From contig NZ_CP094997.1 in the NCBI RefSeq assembly GCF_022869785.1, positions 5,208,001 through 5,272,000 of the forward strand: a stretch of 64,000 bases of DNA, given 5' to 3'. Positions 17,774 through 26,420 of this stretch are shown here, piece after piece (the stretch's first letter is position 1; the number at the start of each line of letters is the position of its first letter). The notes beneath the pieces were generated by a model that worked only from the letters and a program-made list of their open reading frames with translations, searched no databases and was not told the DNA's origin. The stretch is from Dyadobacter chenwenxiniae. Its GTDB lineage: Bacteria > Bacteroidota > Bacteroidia > Cytophagales > Spirosomataceae. Both the position numbers and the translations under genes were made by a program.

Positions 17774-18573
17774 TCACCACTTTATCTGAAACTCATCCGC
17801 ATCGGCCAATGCTGGAAATACGATGCGATATTCATGCAGGTCCGCTTTGCTGAAAGTGATGATCTTCTCGGTTTCAGCATTAGTCAACATGCTCAGCGGT
17901 TCGCCCAAATAATCGAGCGCAACGGAATCTCCCTGGTAAGTAAGCCCATTAGGATCAGAACCAATGCGGTTTACCCCCAACTACATAACTCTGGTTTTCA
18001 ATCGCACGGGCCCTTAATAATGTATTCCAGGCATGTGCGCGCCTGGCGGGCCAGTTTGCTACATATATAAGAAGGTCATAAGGATCGGAAGCAATGTTGC
18101 GGGCTCCACACCGGAAAACGAAGATCATAGCAAACCAGCGGGCAGATTTTCCAGCCTTTGTAGTCAATGATCAGCCTAGATTTCCCGGGCGTATAAGTAA
18201 GATCCTCTTGTCCGAAGCTAAAAAGGTGTTTCTTATCATTAAATGTATAGGAGCCATCGGGGTCGACGCACATCAGGCGGTTGTAGTATTTGCCTTCCTC
18301 TTTCACTGCAATGCTTCCTACGATCAGGGCTTTGTTTTTTACAGCCATTTGCTTCATCCAGCGCGTGGTGGTGTAATTCATAGGCTCGGCCGCGGCAGTG
18401 TTCATTGTAAATCCGGAATTAAACATTTCGGGCAAAACAATGATATCAGCCGGCTCACTCAGTCCGGCTATTTTTTCTTCCAGTGACGCGAGGTTCGCAG
18501 TTGCATCTTCCCAAAACAGGTCGGTTTGAATTAAAGCGACCGCTAATGTTTGCGTTTGCTGGGCTGCATGCAT
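17774..18573 (-). pseudogene. Nitrilase-family (omega-amidase-like) gene broken by two frameshifts
   Basis: Three consecutive reading frames together make one full-length nitrilase-superfamily protein of about 265 residues. The first part (18573 to about 18103) holds the whole catalytic triad: Glu in VLPEMFNSG, Lys in FNDKKHLFS and Cys in PLVCYDLRFP. The frame breaks at 18101-18103, where CCC on the coding strand must lose one C to continue into RNIASDPYDLLIYVANWP. It breaks again at 17974-17978, where five G must become four to continue through GVNRIGSDPNGL to the end IKW. Such enzymes repair deaminated glutathione or hydrolyse omega-amides. Both breaks are +1 bases in G/C runs, so this is either a real pseudogene or sequencing error. 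Confidence 0.85.
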
Positions 18574-18585
18574 GGTGAGAGCTTT

Positions 18586-18617
18586 AATGAGTGAATGAGT
18601 GGATGAGTGGATGAGTG
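18586..18617. repeat. Four tandem 8-base repeats [AG]ATGAGTG
   Basis: The array lies just upstream of the interrupted nitrilase gene and downstream of def. A further copy is at 18637-18647, and an inverted copy (ATTCACTCATTCAC) is at 18675-18688, so the region could fold on itself. It is a simple-sequence repeat with no known role. Confidence 0.7.
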
Positions 18618-18690
18618 AATAATGAAGACAAAACTTAATGAGTGAATAAATTTGTCAGCAACGAAGCCATGCCCATTCACTCATTCACAA

Positions 18691-19275
18691 TTATTTCCGT
18701 CCTGGAAAACGCATGCGGTAATCTGCGTCTACATTTCCTTTTGTAATGTCGGCCAGTTTCTTTTTGATAAACTGCTTTTTCAATGTTGGCAGATAATCCA
18801 CGAAGAGTTTGCCTAATAAATGGTCATATTCGTGCTGAATGATTCGGGCGGCCATTCCTGTATATTCTTCGGTATATTCATTCCAATCCGTATCCCGGTA
18901 ACGGATTTTGACGCGTTCGGGACGATATACATCACCGCGGATGCCTGGAATACTCAGACAGCCTTCTTCAAACGCCCATTCCTTGCCATCCTCTTCCAGG
19001 ATTTCAGGATTAATGAATGTTTTTTTGAAATCAACCAATGAAAGATCCGGCTCGTCGTCGTCCTCGTCATCTTTTTCACTGAACGGCGTTGCGTCCACTA
19101 CGAAAACACGGATATTCATGCCGATCTGCGGTGCCGCCAACCCTACCCCATTCGCACCATGCATGGTCTCAAACATATCTTCCGAAAGTTTTTTCAGATC
19201 AAGCTGGTCTTTTTCTATGAATTGGGTGGCTTTCCTCAGGATCGGATCTCCGTATGCTACGATGGGATAAATCAT
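18691..19275 (-). CDS. def: Peptide deformylase
   Basis: This enzyme removes the formyl group from the N-terminal methionine of new proteins, using a metal ion. All three signature motifs are present: GVGLAAPQIG (about residues 44-53), EEGCLSIPG (about 103-111, with the metal-binding Cys) and IIQHEYDHLLG (about 145-155, with the two metal-binding His and the catalytic Glu). The 194-residue length is normal, with an acidic insertion EKDDEDDDEPDLS common in Bacteroidota forms. It follows ruvX on the same strand after 51 bases. Confidence 0.97.
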   Translation of the reverse strand: MIYPIVAYGDPILRKATQFIEKDQLDLKKLSEDMFETMHGANGVGLAAPQIGMNIRVFVVDATPFSEKDDEDDDEPDLSLVDFKKTFINPEILEEDGKEWAFEEGCLSIPGIRGDVYRPERVKIRYRDTDWNEYTEEYTGMAARIIQHEYDHLLGKLFVDYLPTLKKQFIKKKLADITKGNVDADYRMRFPGRK

Positions 19276-19326
19276 TGTAATGCTTCTTTATTCGTTTTAA
19301 TATAATGTACCTATTTATATGCCTGC

Positions 19327-19740
19327 TTATCTTCTGCCTTCCATATATGACTGAAGAATGATCGTGGCACTTATTTTATCAATGTTGCCCTTTTCCCGCC
19401 GGTCGCTCTTTTTTGATCCTGACGCAATCATGGATTGCAAGGCCATGGATGAAGTGAACCTTTCATCGTGTGTGTGCACCGGGATTTCCGGAAATGTTTT
19501 TTTCAAGACTTTGATAAATGCGGTTACCCGGGCTGCATTTTCGCTCTCAGTGTTATCAAGTCTCTTGGGCATTCCTACTACAAATGCTTCGATCGGCTCA
19601 ATGGCTGCGTATTTTTTCAAAAACTCCGTTAGATCATGCGTCCTGACCGTATCCAGGGCAGTTGCAATGATCTGTAAGGGATCTGTGACAGCAATACCGG
19701 TGCGTTTGGCACCGTAATCAATAGCCAAAAGACGCGGCAT
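19327..19740 (-). CDS. ruvX: Putative pre-16S rRNA nuclease / Holliday-junction-resolvase fold
   Basis: The 137-residue YqgF/RuvX protein has an RNase H-like fold. It starts MPRLLAIDYGAKRTGIAVTD, where the Asp of IDYG is catalytic, continues with VVGMPKRLDNTES and VHTHDERFTSSMA, and ends with GNIDKISATIILQSY. The E. coli homologue YqgF matures the 5' end of 16S rRNA; a Holliday-junction role has been proposed from the fold. It is followed by def and divergent from recJ. Confidence 0.93.
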   Translation of the reverse strand: MPRLLAIDYGAKRTGIAVTDPLQIIATALDTVRTHDLTEFLKKYAAIEPIEAFVVGMPKRLDNTESENAARVTAFIKVLKKTFPEIPVHTHDERFTSSMALQSMIASGSKKSDRREKGNIDKISATIILQSYMEGRR

Positions 19741-19766
19741 TTATCTTAAAGAATGTTAATTGCTTG

Positions 19767-19774
19767 CAAAGATA
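19767..19774 (-). promoter_or_regulatory. Putative promoter -7 box for ruvX-def
   Basis: Read on the minus strand the site is TATCTTTG, an exact TAnnTTTG match, 26 bases before the ruvX ATG. The upstream TTTG element is not evident at normal spacing. Confidence 0.4.
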
Positions 19775-19859
19775 AGACCTTTCAATTAGCTTTTCCTGAT
19801 TGTGCGGCACGAGAATAGATTTTGATACGCGCATCACAGAATCCGATTATCTTTGTTTC

Positions 19860-21572
19860 ATGATTGAAAAGCGCTGGATACACAACCCTGAATTTACCCC
19901 TGAACAAACACACATTGTCCTGGAACTGGCTGAATCGTTAAAAGTAAGCCCTTCGCTCGCAACCCTTTTAGTGCAACGCGGAATCCTTGATTTTGAACAA
20001 TCCCGAACCTTCTTCCGCCCTGACCTTTCGCATTTGCATGATCCGTTTTTAATGAAGGACATGTATGCGGCTGTTAGCAGGCTCAATGACGCCATCAGAA
20101 ATGGTGAGAAAATATTGGTCTATGGAGATTATGATGTGGACGGCACCACTTCCGTCGCATTGTTCTACGGTTTTTTGAAGAAAATTTACCCAAATCTTGA
20201 TTACTACATTCCCGACCGCTACGAAGAAGGTTACGGCGTTTCCTGGCAAAGCATTGACTGGGCGCATGAAAACGGCTTTTCACTGATCGTAACATTGGAT
20301 TGCGGGGTCAAATCAGTGGACAAAGTGACTGCTGCAAAGGAAAGAGGCATCGACTTCATCATCTGCGATCACCATCGCCCGGGTTCTGAATTACCGCCAG
20401 CCATTGCAGTGCTCGACCCCAAAAGGGACGATTGCGAATATCCATACAAAGAACTGACTGGCTGCGGTGTAGGATTCAAATTGCTGCAGGCATTCTGCCT
20501 CGATAATGAAATTGATCCCGCAGGTTTGTTCGATCAGCTGGATCTGCTGGTGATCAGCATTGCTTCGGATATTGTGCCCATTACGGGCGAAAACCGGATT
20601 TTGGCTTATTATGGTTTACAAAGATTAAATGCTGCGCCAAGGTGCGGTGTTAAGGCGCTGATCGAGATCGCCGGGCTTAATGGTGTGCTGGACATTACAA
20701 ATGTTGTTTTCGGTTTGGGCCCTCGGATCAATGCGGCTGGCAGGATCAAACATGCAAAAGAAGCGGTGAGGCTTTTACTTTGTGAAGAGCATGAAGAAGC
20801 AGCCGATTTTGCTCAGGAAATTAACAAACATAACAGCGAGCGAAGAACTTTCGATACCAGCATTACGGAACAGGCACTTTTCATGATCGAAAACGACGAC
20901 TGGTTTACGACTGCGAAAAGCACTGTGTTATATAAGGAAGACTGGCACAAAGGCGTGATCGGGATTGTGGCTAGCCGGTGCATTGAAAAATACCACCGTC
21001 CTACCATTATATTAACCCAGTCACACGGAAAAGCAGCGGGATCGGCGCGGTCGGTTCCTGGTTTTGATGTATATGAAGCCATTGAGGAATGTGCGGATCT
21101 TTTGGAACAATATGGAGGGCACACGTTTGCGGCCGGGCTAACTTTGCCTTTACAAAATGTAGAAGCATTCAAAACGCGTTTCAACGACATTGTAAGCAGC
21201 CGAATCTTGCCGGATCAGCTGATCCCGATGATCAACATTGATATGCTTTTGGAACTGGAATTGATTACGCCTAAGTTTTACAACATTCTCAGGCAAATGG
21301 GCCCTTTTGGTCCCGGAAACATGACACCGATCTTCGAATCCCGCAATGTTTCACTCGCAGGGCGGCCTACGATCATGAAAGAGAAGCACCTCAAATTCGA
21401 TGTAAAGCAAAATAATTCAGGAGTATTTACGGCCATCGGGTTTGGTATGGCGCACTTTTATCCTGATTTGATTAACGGAAGGCCGTTTTCGATTGCCTAC
21501 TGCCTGGAAGAAAATAACTTCCGCGATAAAAAAACGTTACAACTGTCTTTGAAAGACATTAAACTGCTGTGA
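19860..21572 (+). CDS. recJ: Single-stranded-DNA-specific exonuclease RecJ
   Basis: This 5'-3' single-strand exonuclease acts in RecF-pathway recombination and mismatch and base-excision repair. I use the ATG at 19860 (MIEKRWIHNPEFTPEQ); the frame is open 20 codons further but that part does not look like protein. The DHH-domain motifs are present: YGDYDVDGTTSVALFYG (about 80-96), IVTLDCGVKS (about 140-149) and ICDHHRPG (about 163-170). The DHHA1 domain has GKAAGSARSVPGFDVYEA and YGGHTFAAGLTL. The C-terminal OB region has GPFGPGNMTPIFESRNV. The length (570 residues) is normal. lptB follows 38 bases later. Confidence 0.97.
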   Translation: MIEKRWIHNPEFTPEQTHIVLELAESLKVSPSLATLLVQRGILDFEQSRTFFRPDLSHLHDPFLMKDMYAAVSRLNDAIRNGEKILVYGDYDVDGTTSVALFYGFLKKIYPNLDYYIPDRYEEGYGVSWQSIDWAHENGFSLIVTLDCGVKSVDKVTAAKERGIDFIICDHHRPGSELPPAIAVLDPKRDDCEYPYKELTGCGVGFKLLQAFCLDNEIDPAGLFDQLDLLVISIASDIVPITGENRILAYYGLQRLNAAPRCGVKALIEIAGLNGVLDITNVVFGLGPRINAAGRIKHAKEAVRLLLCEEHEEAADFAQEINKHNSERRTFDTSITEQALFMIENDDWFTTAKSTVLYKEDWHKGVIGIVASRCIEKYHRPTIILTQSHGKAAGSARSVPGFDVYEAIEECADLLEQYGGHTFAAGLTLPLQNVEAFKTRFNDIVSSRILPDQLIPMINIDMLLELELITPKFYNILRQMGPFGPGNMTPIFESRNVSLAGRPTIMKEKHLKFDVKQNNSGVFTAIGFGMAHFYPDLINGRPFSIAYCLEENNFRDKKTLQLSLKDIKLL

Positions 21573-21610
21573 GCGGGATTCCCTCTCAGATTTGAAATAG
21601 AAATAAAACG

Positions 21611-22342
21611 ATGATACTAAGAACCGAAAACCTTGTAAAAAAATACGGGGTTCGTCTTGTCAACAATAATGTAAGCTATCAGGTTGAGCAGGGCGAAATT
21701 GTAGGTTTGCTGGGCCCGAATGGTGCCGGTAAAACCACCTCTTTTTACATGGCCGTAGGATTGGTGAAACCCAATAGCGGAAAAGTTTTCCTGGACGATA
21801 AGGACATTACAAGCCTTCCTATGTACAAGCGCGCGCGCCTGGGGCTGGGCTATCTGGCGCAGGAAGCTTCTGTTTTCCGGTCACTAACTGTGGAGGAGAA
21901 CATTCGTGCTGTGCTGGAAATGACCGACTTATCCCGCCACGACCAGAAACAAAAAGTGGAAGAGCTTCTCGAAGAATTTCACCTGACACACGTACGCAAA
22001 AGCAAAGGAATGGTGCTATCGGGAGGTGAACGCCGCCGGACAGAAATCGCCCGTTCGCTCGCAGTAGACCCTAAATTTATTCTGCTAGACGAACCATTCG
22101 CCGGCGTTGACCCGATTGCGGTGGAGGACATTCAGAGCATTGTTGCCAAATTGAAACACAAAAATATTGGCATCCTCATCACCGATCACAATGTAAATGA
22201 GACGCTTTCCATTACAGATCGCGCTTATTTGTTGTTTGAAGGAAAAATATTAAAACAAGGAAGTGCGGAGGAGTTGGCAGAGGACGAAGTGGTAAGGCGC
22301 GTTTACCTAGGCCAAAATTTTGAACTGAAGCGTAAAATCTAG
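21611..22342 (+). CDS. lptB: LPS-export ABC transporter ATP-binding protein
   Basis: LptB is the cytoplasmic ATPase of the LptB2FGC complex, which pulls lipopolysaccharide out of the inner membrane. The 243-residue protein has Walker A GPNGAGKTT (about residues 37-45), the Q-loop region GYLAQEASVFRSLTVEEN, signature LSGGERRR (about 137-144), Walker B FILLDEPFAGVDP (about 156-168) and the H-loop ITDHNVNETL. The DEPFAGVDP motif and short length distinguish LptB from other ABC ATPases. Its membrane partners lptF and lptG are not in the window. It probably shares a transcript with recJ. Confidence 0.96.
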   Translation: MILRTENLVKKYGVRLVNNNVSYQVEQGEIVGLLGPNGAGKTTSFYMAVGLVKPNSGKVFLDDKDITSLPMYKRARLGLGYLAQEASVFRSLTVEENIRAVLEMTDLSRHDQKQKVEELLEEFHLTHVRKSKGMVLSGGERRRTEIARSLAVDPKFILLDEPFAGVDPIAVEDIQSIVAKLKHKNIGILITDHNVNETLSITDRAYLLFEGKILKQGSAEELAEDEVVRRVYLGQNFELKRKI

Positions 22343-22362
22343 AAAACATTAGACATAGAAAA

Positions 22363-22384
22363 GGGAACGCTTCACGGCATTCCC
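22363..22384 (+). terminator. Weak terminator-like hairpin after lptB
   Basis: GGGAACGC and GCATTCCC form an imperfect stem 20 bases after the lptB stop, without a good T run. Confidence 0.4.
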
Positions 22385-22439
22385 TCTCTTACAATTATTC
22401 ACCATGAACTGTTTGGGCTCTTTTCAGATCCCGCAGTTA

Positions 22440-22595
22440 TTATTTTTTAGGGCACTTTTTACAGTGTTTACCTTTCTTTTTATATTTTTCACAGCACTTT
22501 TTGAACACACATTCGGTATTCCCGCTGAATGATTTCATCCAAGTTACTTCTCCAACTGCACAGTCCGCAGGATCATTCAATGTAAAAGCGCTCAT
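22440..22595 (-). CDS. 51-residue cysteine- and lysine-rich protein
   Basis: An ATG at 22595 opens a 51-codon frame ending TAA at 22440. The first half is neutral (MSAFTLNDPADCAVGEVTW); the second is packed with Cys and Lys, in CVFKKCCEKYKKKGKHC then KKCPKK. There are six cysteines and one histidine, which suggests a small metal-binding or nucleic-acid-binding knuckle. There is no signal peptide. A perfect Bacteroidota promoter lies just upstream (22616-22646), which strongly supports transcription. I do not know the family. It lies alone between lptB (convergent) and a secreted protein gene on the same strand. Confidence 0.7.
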   Translation of the reverse strand: MSAFTLNDPADCAVGEVTWMKSFSGNTECVFKKCCEKYKKKGKHCKKCPKK

Positions 22596-22615
22596 CGTTT
22601 GCAATTAATCTGTAA

Positions 22616-22646
22616 CAAATGTAATCGCTATTTAGAATGATTCAAA
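22616..22646 (-). promoter_or_regulatory. Full consensus promoter for the cysteine-rich small gene
   Basis: On the minus strand TTTG (22643-22646) is followed by exactly 19 bases and TACATTTG (22616-22623), matching the Bacteroidota TTTG-N19-TAnnTTTG pattern at every fixed base. The -7 box ends 20 bases before the ATG at 22595. Confidence 0.7.
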
Positions 22647-22700
22647 CAAATGCAAAAAAATTATTTTGAATAAATCTAAATTATAGCTTCTCGGAATGGC

Positions 22701-23402
22701 TTATTGGATCTTTTCCCAAATCTCGTGAACGGGTTTTCCGTCGCTGCTTTTCCCGCTATGGTCCCAGCGGCCGTTTTCCAATTTGTGATTAAATGACAAC
22801 GATGCCCCTACGCGATTGTTATTCTTGGAGAAGAACTGGATTTTCTCTGTGTACTTTCCATCTTTAACCGTGTAAGTACCACCACCTGTTGCATAAAAGC
22901 CCTTAACCGCTGGATCGATTGCGAACCATTGAAATCTGGTCGCAGATAGTAATTTCAGTGTTTTCCGGGTTCCTTCCTGATGAATCTTAACGAGCTCCCC
23001 TTGCTCACCGGCCTTCTCGGTAATGTGCCATGCGCCCGCCATTGGTGAAGAAGTTGCGTCGTCCACACGCATCCACACCATGGCTTCCTCATATTTTAAT
23101 GTCAGAATATCATCCTTCACAGTCACTGTAAATACGATAGGTATACCAATCTTTAATGAGTCCGCAGAATTGAATTCCGGTGTATAAGTCATCTGGTCGC
23201 CATTTATTGTAAACGGCCCGCCTTCTGTTCTCTCGAAATATTTATTACCAATACTATAGGAAGCAATAACGAGGTAATTATCCGCAACAATGAGCGTTGA
23301 TGCGCTTCCGGTTGGCTCCTGGGATTTCCATGCGCCCTTGGGCACCTGCGCGAATCCGATTAAGGAAGCAAAAACAAGTGTGGCTGTCAGTAAATGTTTC
23401 AT
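22701..23402 (-). CDS. Secreted protein of unknown function (233 aa)
   Basis: A clear signal peptide (MKHLLTATLVFASLIGFA, mature from QVPKGAWKSQ) leads into a beta-rich protein that looks like two related halves, each opening with a GAW-type strand: KGAWKSQEPTGSAS at about residue 22 and AGAWHITEKAGEQGE at about 123. Each half ends with strand pairs ending in W (EEAMVWMRVD and PVHEIWEKIQ). That pattern resembles the lipocalin-like DUF4488-type domains of Bacteroidota, but the match is by eye only. It is probably periplasmic. recO lies upstream on the same strand after 69 bases. Confidence 0.75.
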   Translation of the reverse strand: MKHLLTATLVFASLIGFAQVPKGAWKSQEPTGSASTLIVADNYLVIASYSIGNKYFERTEGGPFTINGDQMTYTPEFNSADSLKIGIPIVFTVTVKDDILTLKYEEAMVWMRVDDATSSPMAGAWHITEKAGEQGELVKIHQEGTRKTLKLLSATRFQWFAIDPAVKGFYATGGGTYTVKDGKYTEKIQFFSKNNNRVGASLSFNHKLENGRWDHSGKSSDGKPVHEIWEKIQ

Positions 23403-23471
23403 TGGTTGTTTGTTTTTAATTTATCAATATACGTTATCAAAATTATGCCACCATTTTCCTGGCTTGAGGCA

Positions 23472-24167
23472 CTATTTCAAAACCTCGCGTAAAACTTCAA
23501 GGGATTTAATCTCACCCAATGCTTCCATGTGTATTTTATAGAAAAAGAGCAATTTTTCTAAAATCATTATTCTGCGTTTTCGATCCAGAGACACATTTAG
23601 CCCATAATGCTGGGTGAGCAGTTGCATTGTTGCATTTCTTTCAATGGCATCGGGCAAATGTGGGAAATGATTATTTTTCAGCTCGCTTTCCAGATCTTCC
23701 ACAGTCTCTATCCCAAAACCTAAAAAAGAAGCCAGCTGAACTAAAAACTGAATGTGGAAATTTTCATAAGCGCTTTCGGCCAGATCCAGATATGTGACGG
23801 ATTCTTCAATAAATTCAAAAAGAATTGGATTACTTTCCTCTTCTTTTAAAGTTTTGCCCAGCATTTCCGTAACAAAAAGCGCCAGACTGGATTTAACAAC
23901 GTCGTATGGTAAACTTTGAAATGGCTGGTAACATTTCATCTCAGAAATCCGGTGGATCGTATCTTCTTTACTTTTATGATAAACGACCATATCCAGCAAA
24001 GTAAGCGGCTGAAAAAGAGCGATCCGGTTATTCCGCGACTTGCTGCTTCTTACACCATTTACTATATAAGTCTGAATGCCAAAGGCTTCCGTGTAAATCT
24101 TGGCGATGATCGACGATTCACGGTAACGGATGTAACTTAAAGCAACCCCTCGCGTTTTGTGTAACAT
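23472..24167 (-). CDS. recO: DNA repair protein RecO
   Basis: RecO works with RecR and RecF to load RecA on gapped DNA coated with SSB. The 231-residue protein begins MLHKTRGVALSYIRYRESS and continues IIAKIYTEAFGIQTYIVNGV, the OB-fold opening typical of RecO. The helical C-terminal domain has YLDLAESAYENFHIQFLVQL and ASFLGFGIETV. No zinc-binding cysteine cluster is visible, as in many Bacteroidota RecO proteins. The gene is divergent from the PurF-like amidotransferase gene. Confidence 0.92.
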   Translation of the reverse strand: MLHKTRGVALSYIRYRESSIIAKIYTEAFGIQTYIVNGVRSSKSRNNRIALFQPLTLLDMVVYHKSKEDTIHRISEMKCYQPFQSLPYDVVKSSLALFVTEMLGKTLKEEESNPILFEFIEESVTYLDLAESAYENFHIQFLVQLASFLGFGIETVEDLESELKNNHFPHLPDAIERNATMQLLTQHYGLNVSLDRKRRIMILEKLLFFYKIHMEALGEIKSLEVLREVLK

Positions 24168-24283
24168 ATTTTATATTAGCTGGCCTTTTGACCAAAAATA
24201 GTTATCTTTCCATTAAAGAATTGCACTTAAAACCGGCTTGTAAAATTCGGAGAAATTTGAAATTTTTTAAGCCAAAGGATTTG

Positions 24284-24291
24284 TACCTTTG
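24284..24291 (+). promoter_or_regulatory. Putative promoter -7 box for the PurF-like gene
   Basis: TACCTTTG is an exact TAnnTTTG match followed by GCG, a frequent Bacteroidota start region. The nearest upstream TTTG (24256-24259) is 24 bases away, longer than the usual 19. The box lies 105 bases before the ATG, implying a long leader. Confidence 0.45.
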
Positions 24292-24396
24292 CGACGCAAA
24301 ACGAACTTTATTAGAACATAAAATCGTTAAGTTATTATTCAGGGAATACAATTTGCACACAGCAAATATTAATATTTCTAACGCATAACTCTTCAT

Positions 24397-26289
24397 ATGA
24401 GCGACGCCATTAAGCATGAGTGCGGCATAGCACTTATCCGTCTTAGAAAGCCTTATCAATACTACATCGACAAGTACGAGACACCGCTATACGCAGTCCA
24501 CAAGCTTTCGGTAATGATGGAAAAACAGGTAAACCGGGGACAAGACGGAGCCGGAGTAGCCAATATCAAGATAGATGTCCCGCCCGGGAAAAGATACATC
24601 AGCAGATACAGATCCGTAGAACCTCAGCCACTTACGGATATTTTTTCCAAAATTCACAAGAAATTTCGCAAGGGCTTAAAGAACCACAGAGACCGCTCCC
24701 ATGATGGTAAATGGTTGCAGGAAAATCTGGCGTTTACAGGCGAGGTTTGGCTGGGTCACTTGCGTTACGGAACACACGGTTCCAATGAAGTTGAGAATTG
24801 CCACCCGATGCTGCGCCAGAGCAACTGGAGAAGCCGCAACCTGGTCATGGCAGGGAATTTCAACATGACCAACGTGGACGAACTTTTCGGAAAACTGGTA
24901 TCATTGGGACAGCATCCAAAAGAAAAAGTGGATACTGTAACCGTAATGGAGAAAATAGGACATTTCCTGGATGAGGAAAACCAGAGAGTGTTCGAACGCT
25001 TCAAAGGAATTTACGAAAATCCAACACTTTCCGACGTTATAGAAGAGAATATCGACCTGCCGCGACTGCTTTACAGGTCGTGCCGGGACTTTGACGGAGG
25101 TTATGCGATGTGCGGGTTGACAGGTTATGGCGCGTCATTCGTGATTCGCGATCCGGCCGGAATTCGTCCGGCATTCTATTATGCAGATGACGAGGTGGTT
25201 GTGGTTGCATCTGAGAAACAGGCGATTAAGGCTGCTTTTAATGTGGATTACAATCAGATTCAGGAAATTACGCCAGGCTCAGCATTGATTGTTGATAAAA
25301 ATGGTGAATACAATGAATTCCCAATCTTGCCGCAGTTAGAAAAACGCTCTTGCAGCTTCGAAAGGATTTATTTCTCACGTGGAACTGATCCAGACATTTA
25401 CAACGAACGCAAACAACTAGGCAAGCTTTTAATCCCGCAGATTCTTAAAGAAGTCAATTACGATCTCGAAAATACGATCTTCTCTTACATTCCAAATACG
25501 GCCGAAACTGCGTTTTTGGGTATGATAGAGGGTTTGGAAGAATATTTGGCAAAAAAACGCAAGCAGGCCATCATGGAAGGCATTTTATTCGAAGCCGACC
25601 TCGAAAAAGTGCTTTCGTTCAGGCCGAGAATTGAAAAACTGGTTACCAAAGACGTTAAATCGCGGACATTTATTACGGCTGATGCTTTGCGTGACGATAT
25701 GGTTTCCAGTGTTTACGATACAACTTTCGAGGTTGTGCGCAAGAATATAGATACGGTTGTCATTATCGACGATTCCATTGTGCGCGGCACTACGCTTGAA
25801 AAGAGCATTCTGACGATGCTCGACCGGTTGAGTCCTAAGAAAATCGTTGTAGCATCGTCCGCTCCACAAATCCGTTTCCCTGATTGTTATGGCATTGATA
25901 TGTCGAAAATGAAGGACTTCGTTGCTTTCCGTGCTGTGCTGAAATTGCTGGAAGAGCGTGATCTGGAATATTTGCTGGAAGATACTTACATGCACAGTGT
26001 GACTTCTATTGCAACCAAAAATCCATATCACACCAACTTTGTAAAAGCACTGTATGAGCCTTTTACGGATCAGGAAATTTCAAATAAAATTGCTGAGATC
26101 ATTCGTCCGAAAGACTTGAATGCCGAGCTTTCGGTTGTGTTCCAAACGGTTGACAACTTGCATAAAGCTTGTCCGCAGCATTTGGGAGACTGGTATTTCA
26201 CAGGAAACTATCCAACACTGGGCGGAAATAAAGTAGTTAATAAAGCATTTGCAAATTCCCATGAAGGAAAATTAGAGAGAGCTTATTAA
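24397..26289 (+). CDS. Amidophosphoribosyltransferase-like protein (long PurF form)
   Basis: The protein has an N-terminal class II glutamine amidotransferase domain: Cys9 of KHECGIALIRL would be the nucleophile after a short propeptide, with HLRYGTHG and AGNFNMTNVDELF as glutamine-site motifs. A C-terminal phosphoribosyltransferase domain has the PRPP loop VVIIDDSIVRGTTLEKS near residue 455. PurF makes phosphoribosylamine, the first step of purine synthesis. At 630 residues it is clearly longer than typical PurF (about 500), with extra material around residues 65-110 and at the C-terminus. Bacteroidota often carry such a long form besides an ordinary purF, so the exact substrate is uncertain. 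Confidence 0.88.
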   Translation: MSDAIKHECGIALIRLRKPYQYYIDKYETPLYAVHKLSVMMEKQVNRGQDGAGVANIKIDVPPGKRYISRYRSVEPQPLTDIFSKIHKKFRKGLKNHRDRSHDGKWLQENLAFTGEVWLGHLRYGTHGSNEVENCHPMLRQSNWRSRNLVMAGNFNMTNVDELFGKLVSLGQHPKEKVDTVTVMEKIGHFLDEENQRVFERFKGIYENPTLSDVIEENIDLPRLLYRSCRDFDGGYAMCGLTGYGASFVIRDPAGIRPAFYYADDEVVVVASEKQAIKAAFNVDYNQIQEITPGSALIVDKNGEYNEFPILPQLEKRSCSFERIYFSRGTDPDIYNERKQLGKLLIPQILKEVNYDLENTIFSYIPNTAETAFLGMIEGLEEYLAKKRKQAIMEGILFEADLEKVLSFRPRIEKLVTKDVKSRTFITADALRDDMVSSVYDTTFEVVRKNIDTVVIIDDSIVRGTTLEKSILTMLDRLSPKKIVVASSAPQIRFPDCYGIDMSKMKDFVAFRAVLKLLEERDLEYLLEDTYMHSVTSIATKNPYHTNFVKALYEPFTDQEISNKIAEIIRPKDLNAELSVVFQTVDNLHKACPQHLGDWYFTGNYPTLGGNKVVNKAFANSHEGKLERAY

Positions 26290-26308
26290 TTAAAATATCC
26301 ATATGAAG

Positions 26309-26344
26309 AGAGCCGTTGCACATTTGCAGCGGCTCTTTTTTTGT
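26309..26344 (+). terminator. Rho-independent terminator after the PurF-like gene
   Basis: AGAGCCGTTGCA pairs with TGCAGCGGCTCT (one G-T wobble) around a CATT loop, followed by seven T. It lies about 20 bases after the stop. Confidence 0.85.
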
Positions 26345-26420
26345 AATTCAGGCAATTTTATAGAAATTGGCACGCTCAGGAGCTCTTTGATCTCCCATTT
26401 ATTTTAAAACCTAAATCCTA

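Noticed and set aside
24188..24388. 66-codon plus-strand frame before the PurF-like gene
   Set aside because: It spans the likely promoter (24284-24291) and its composition is random.
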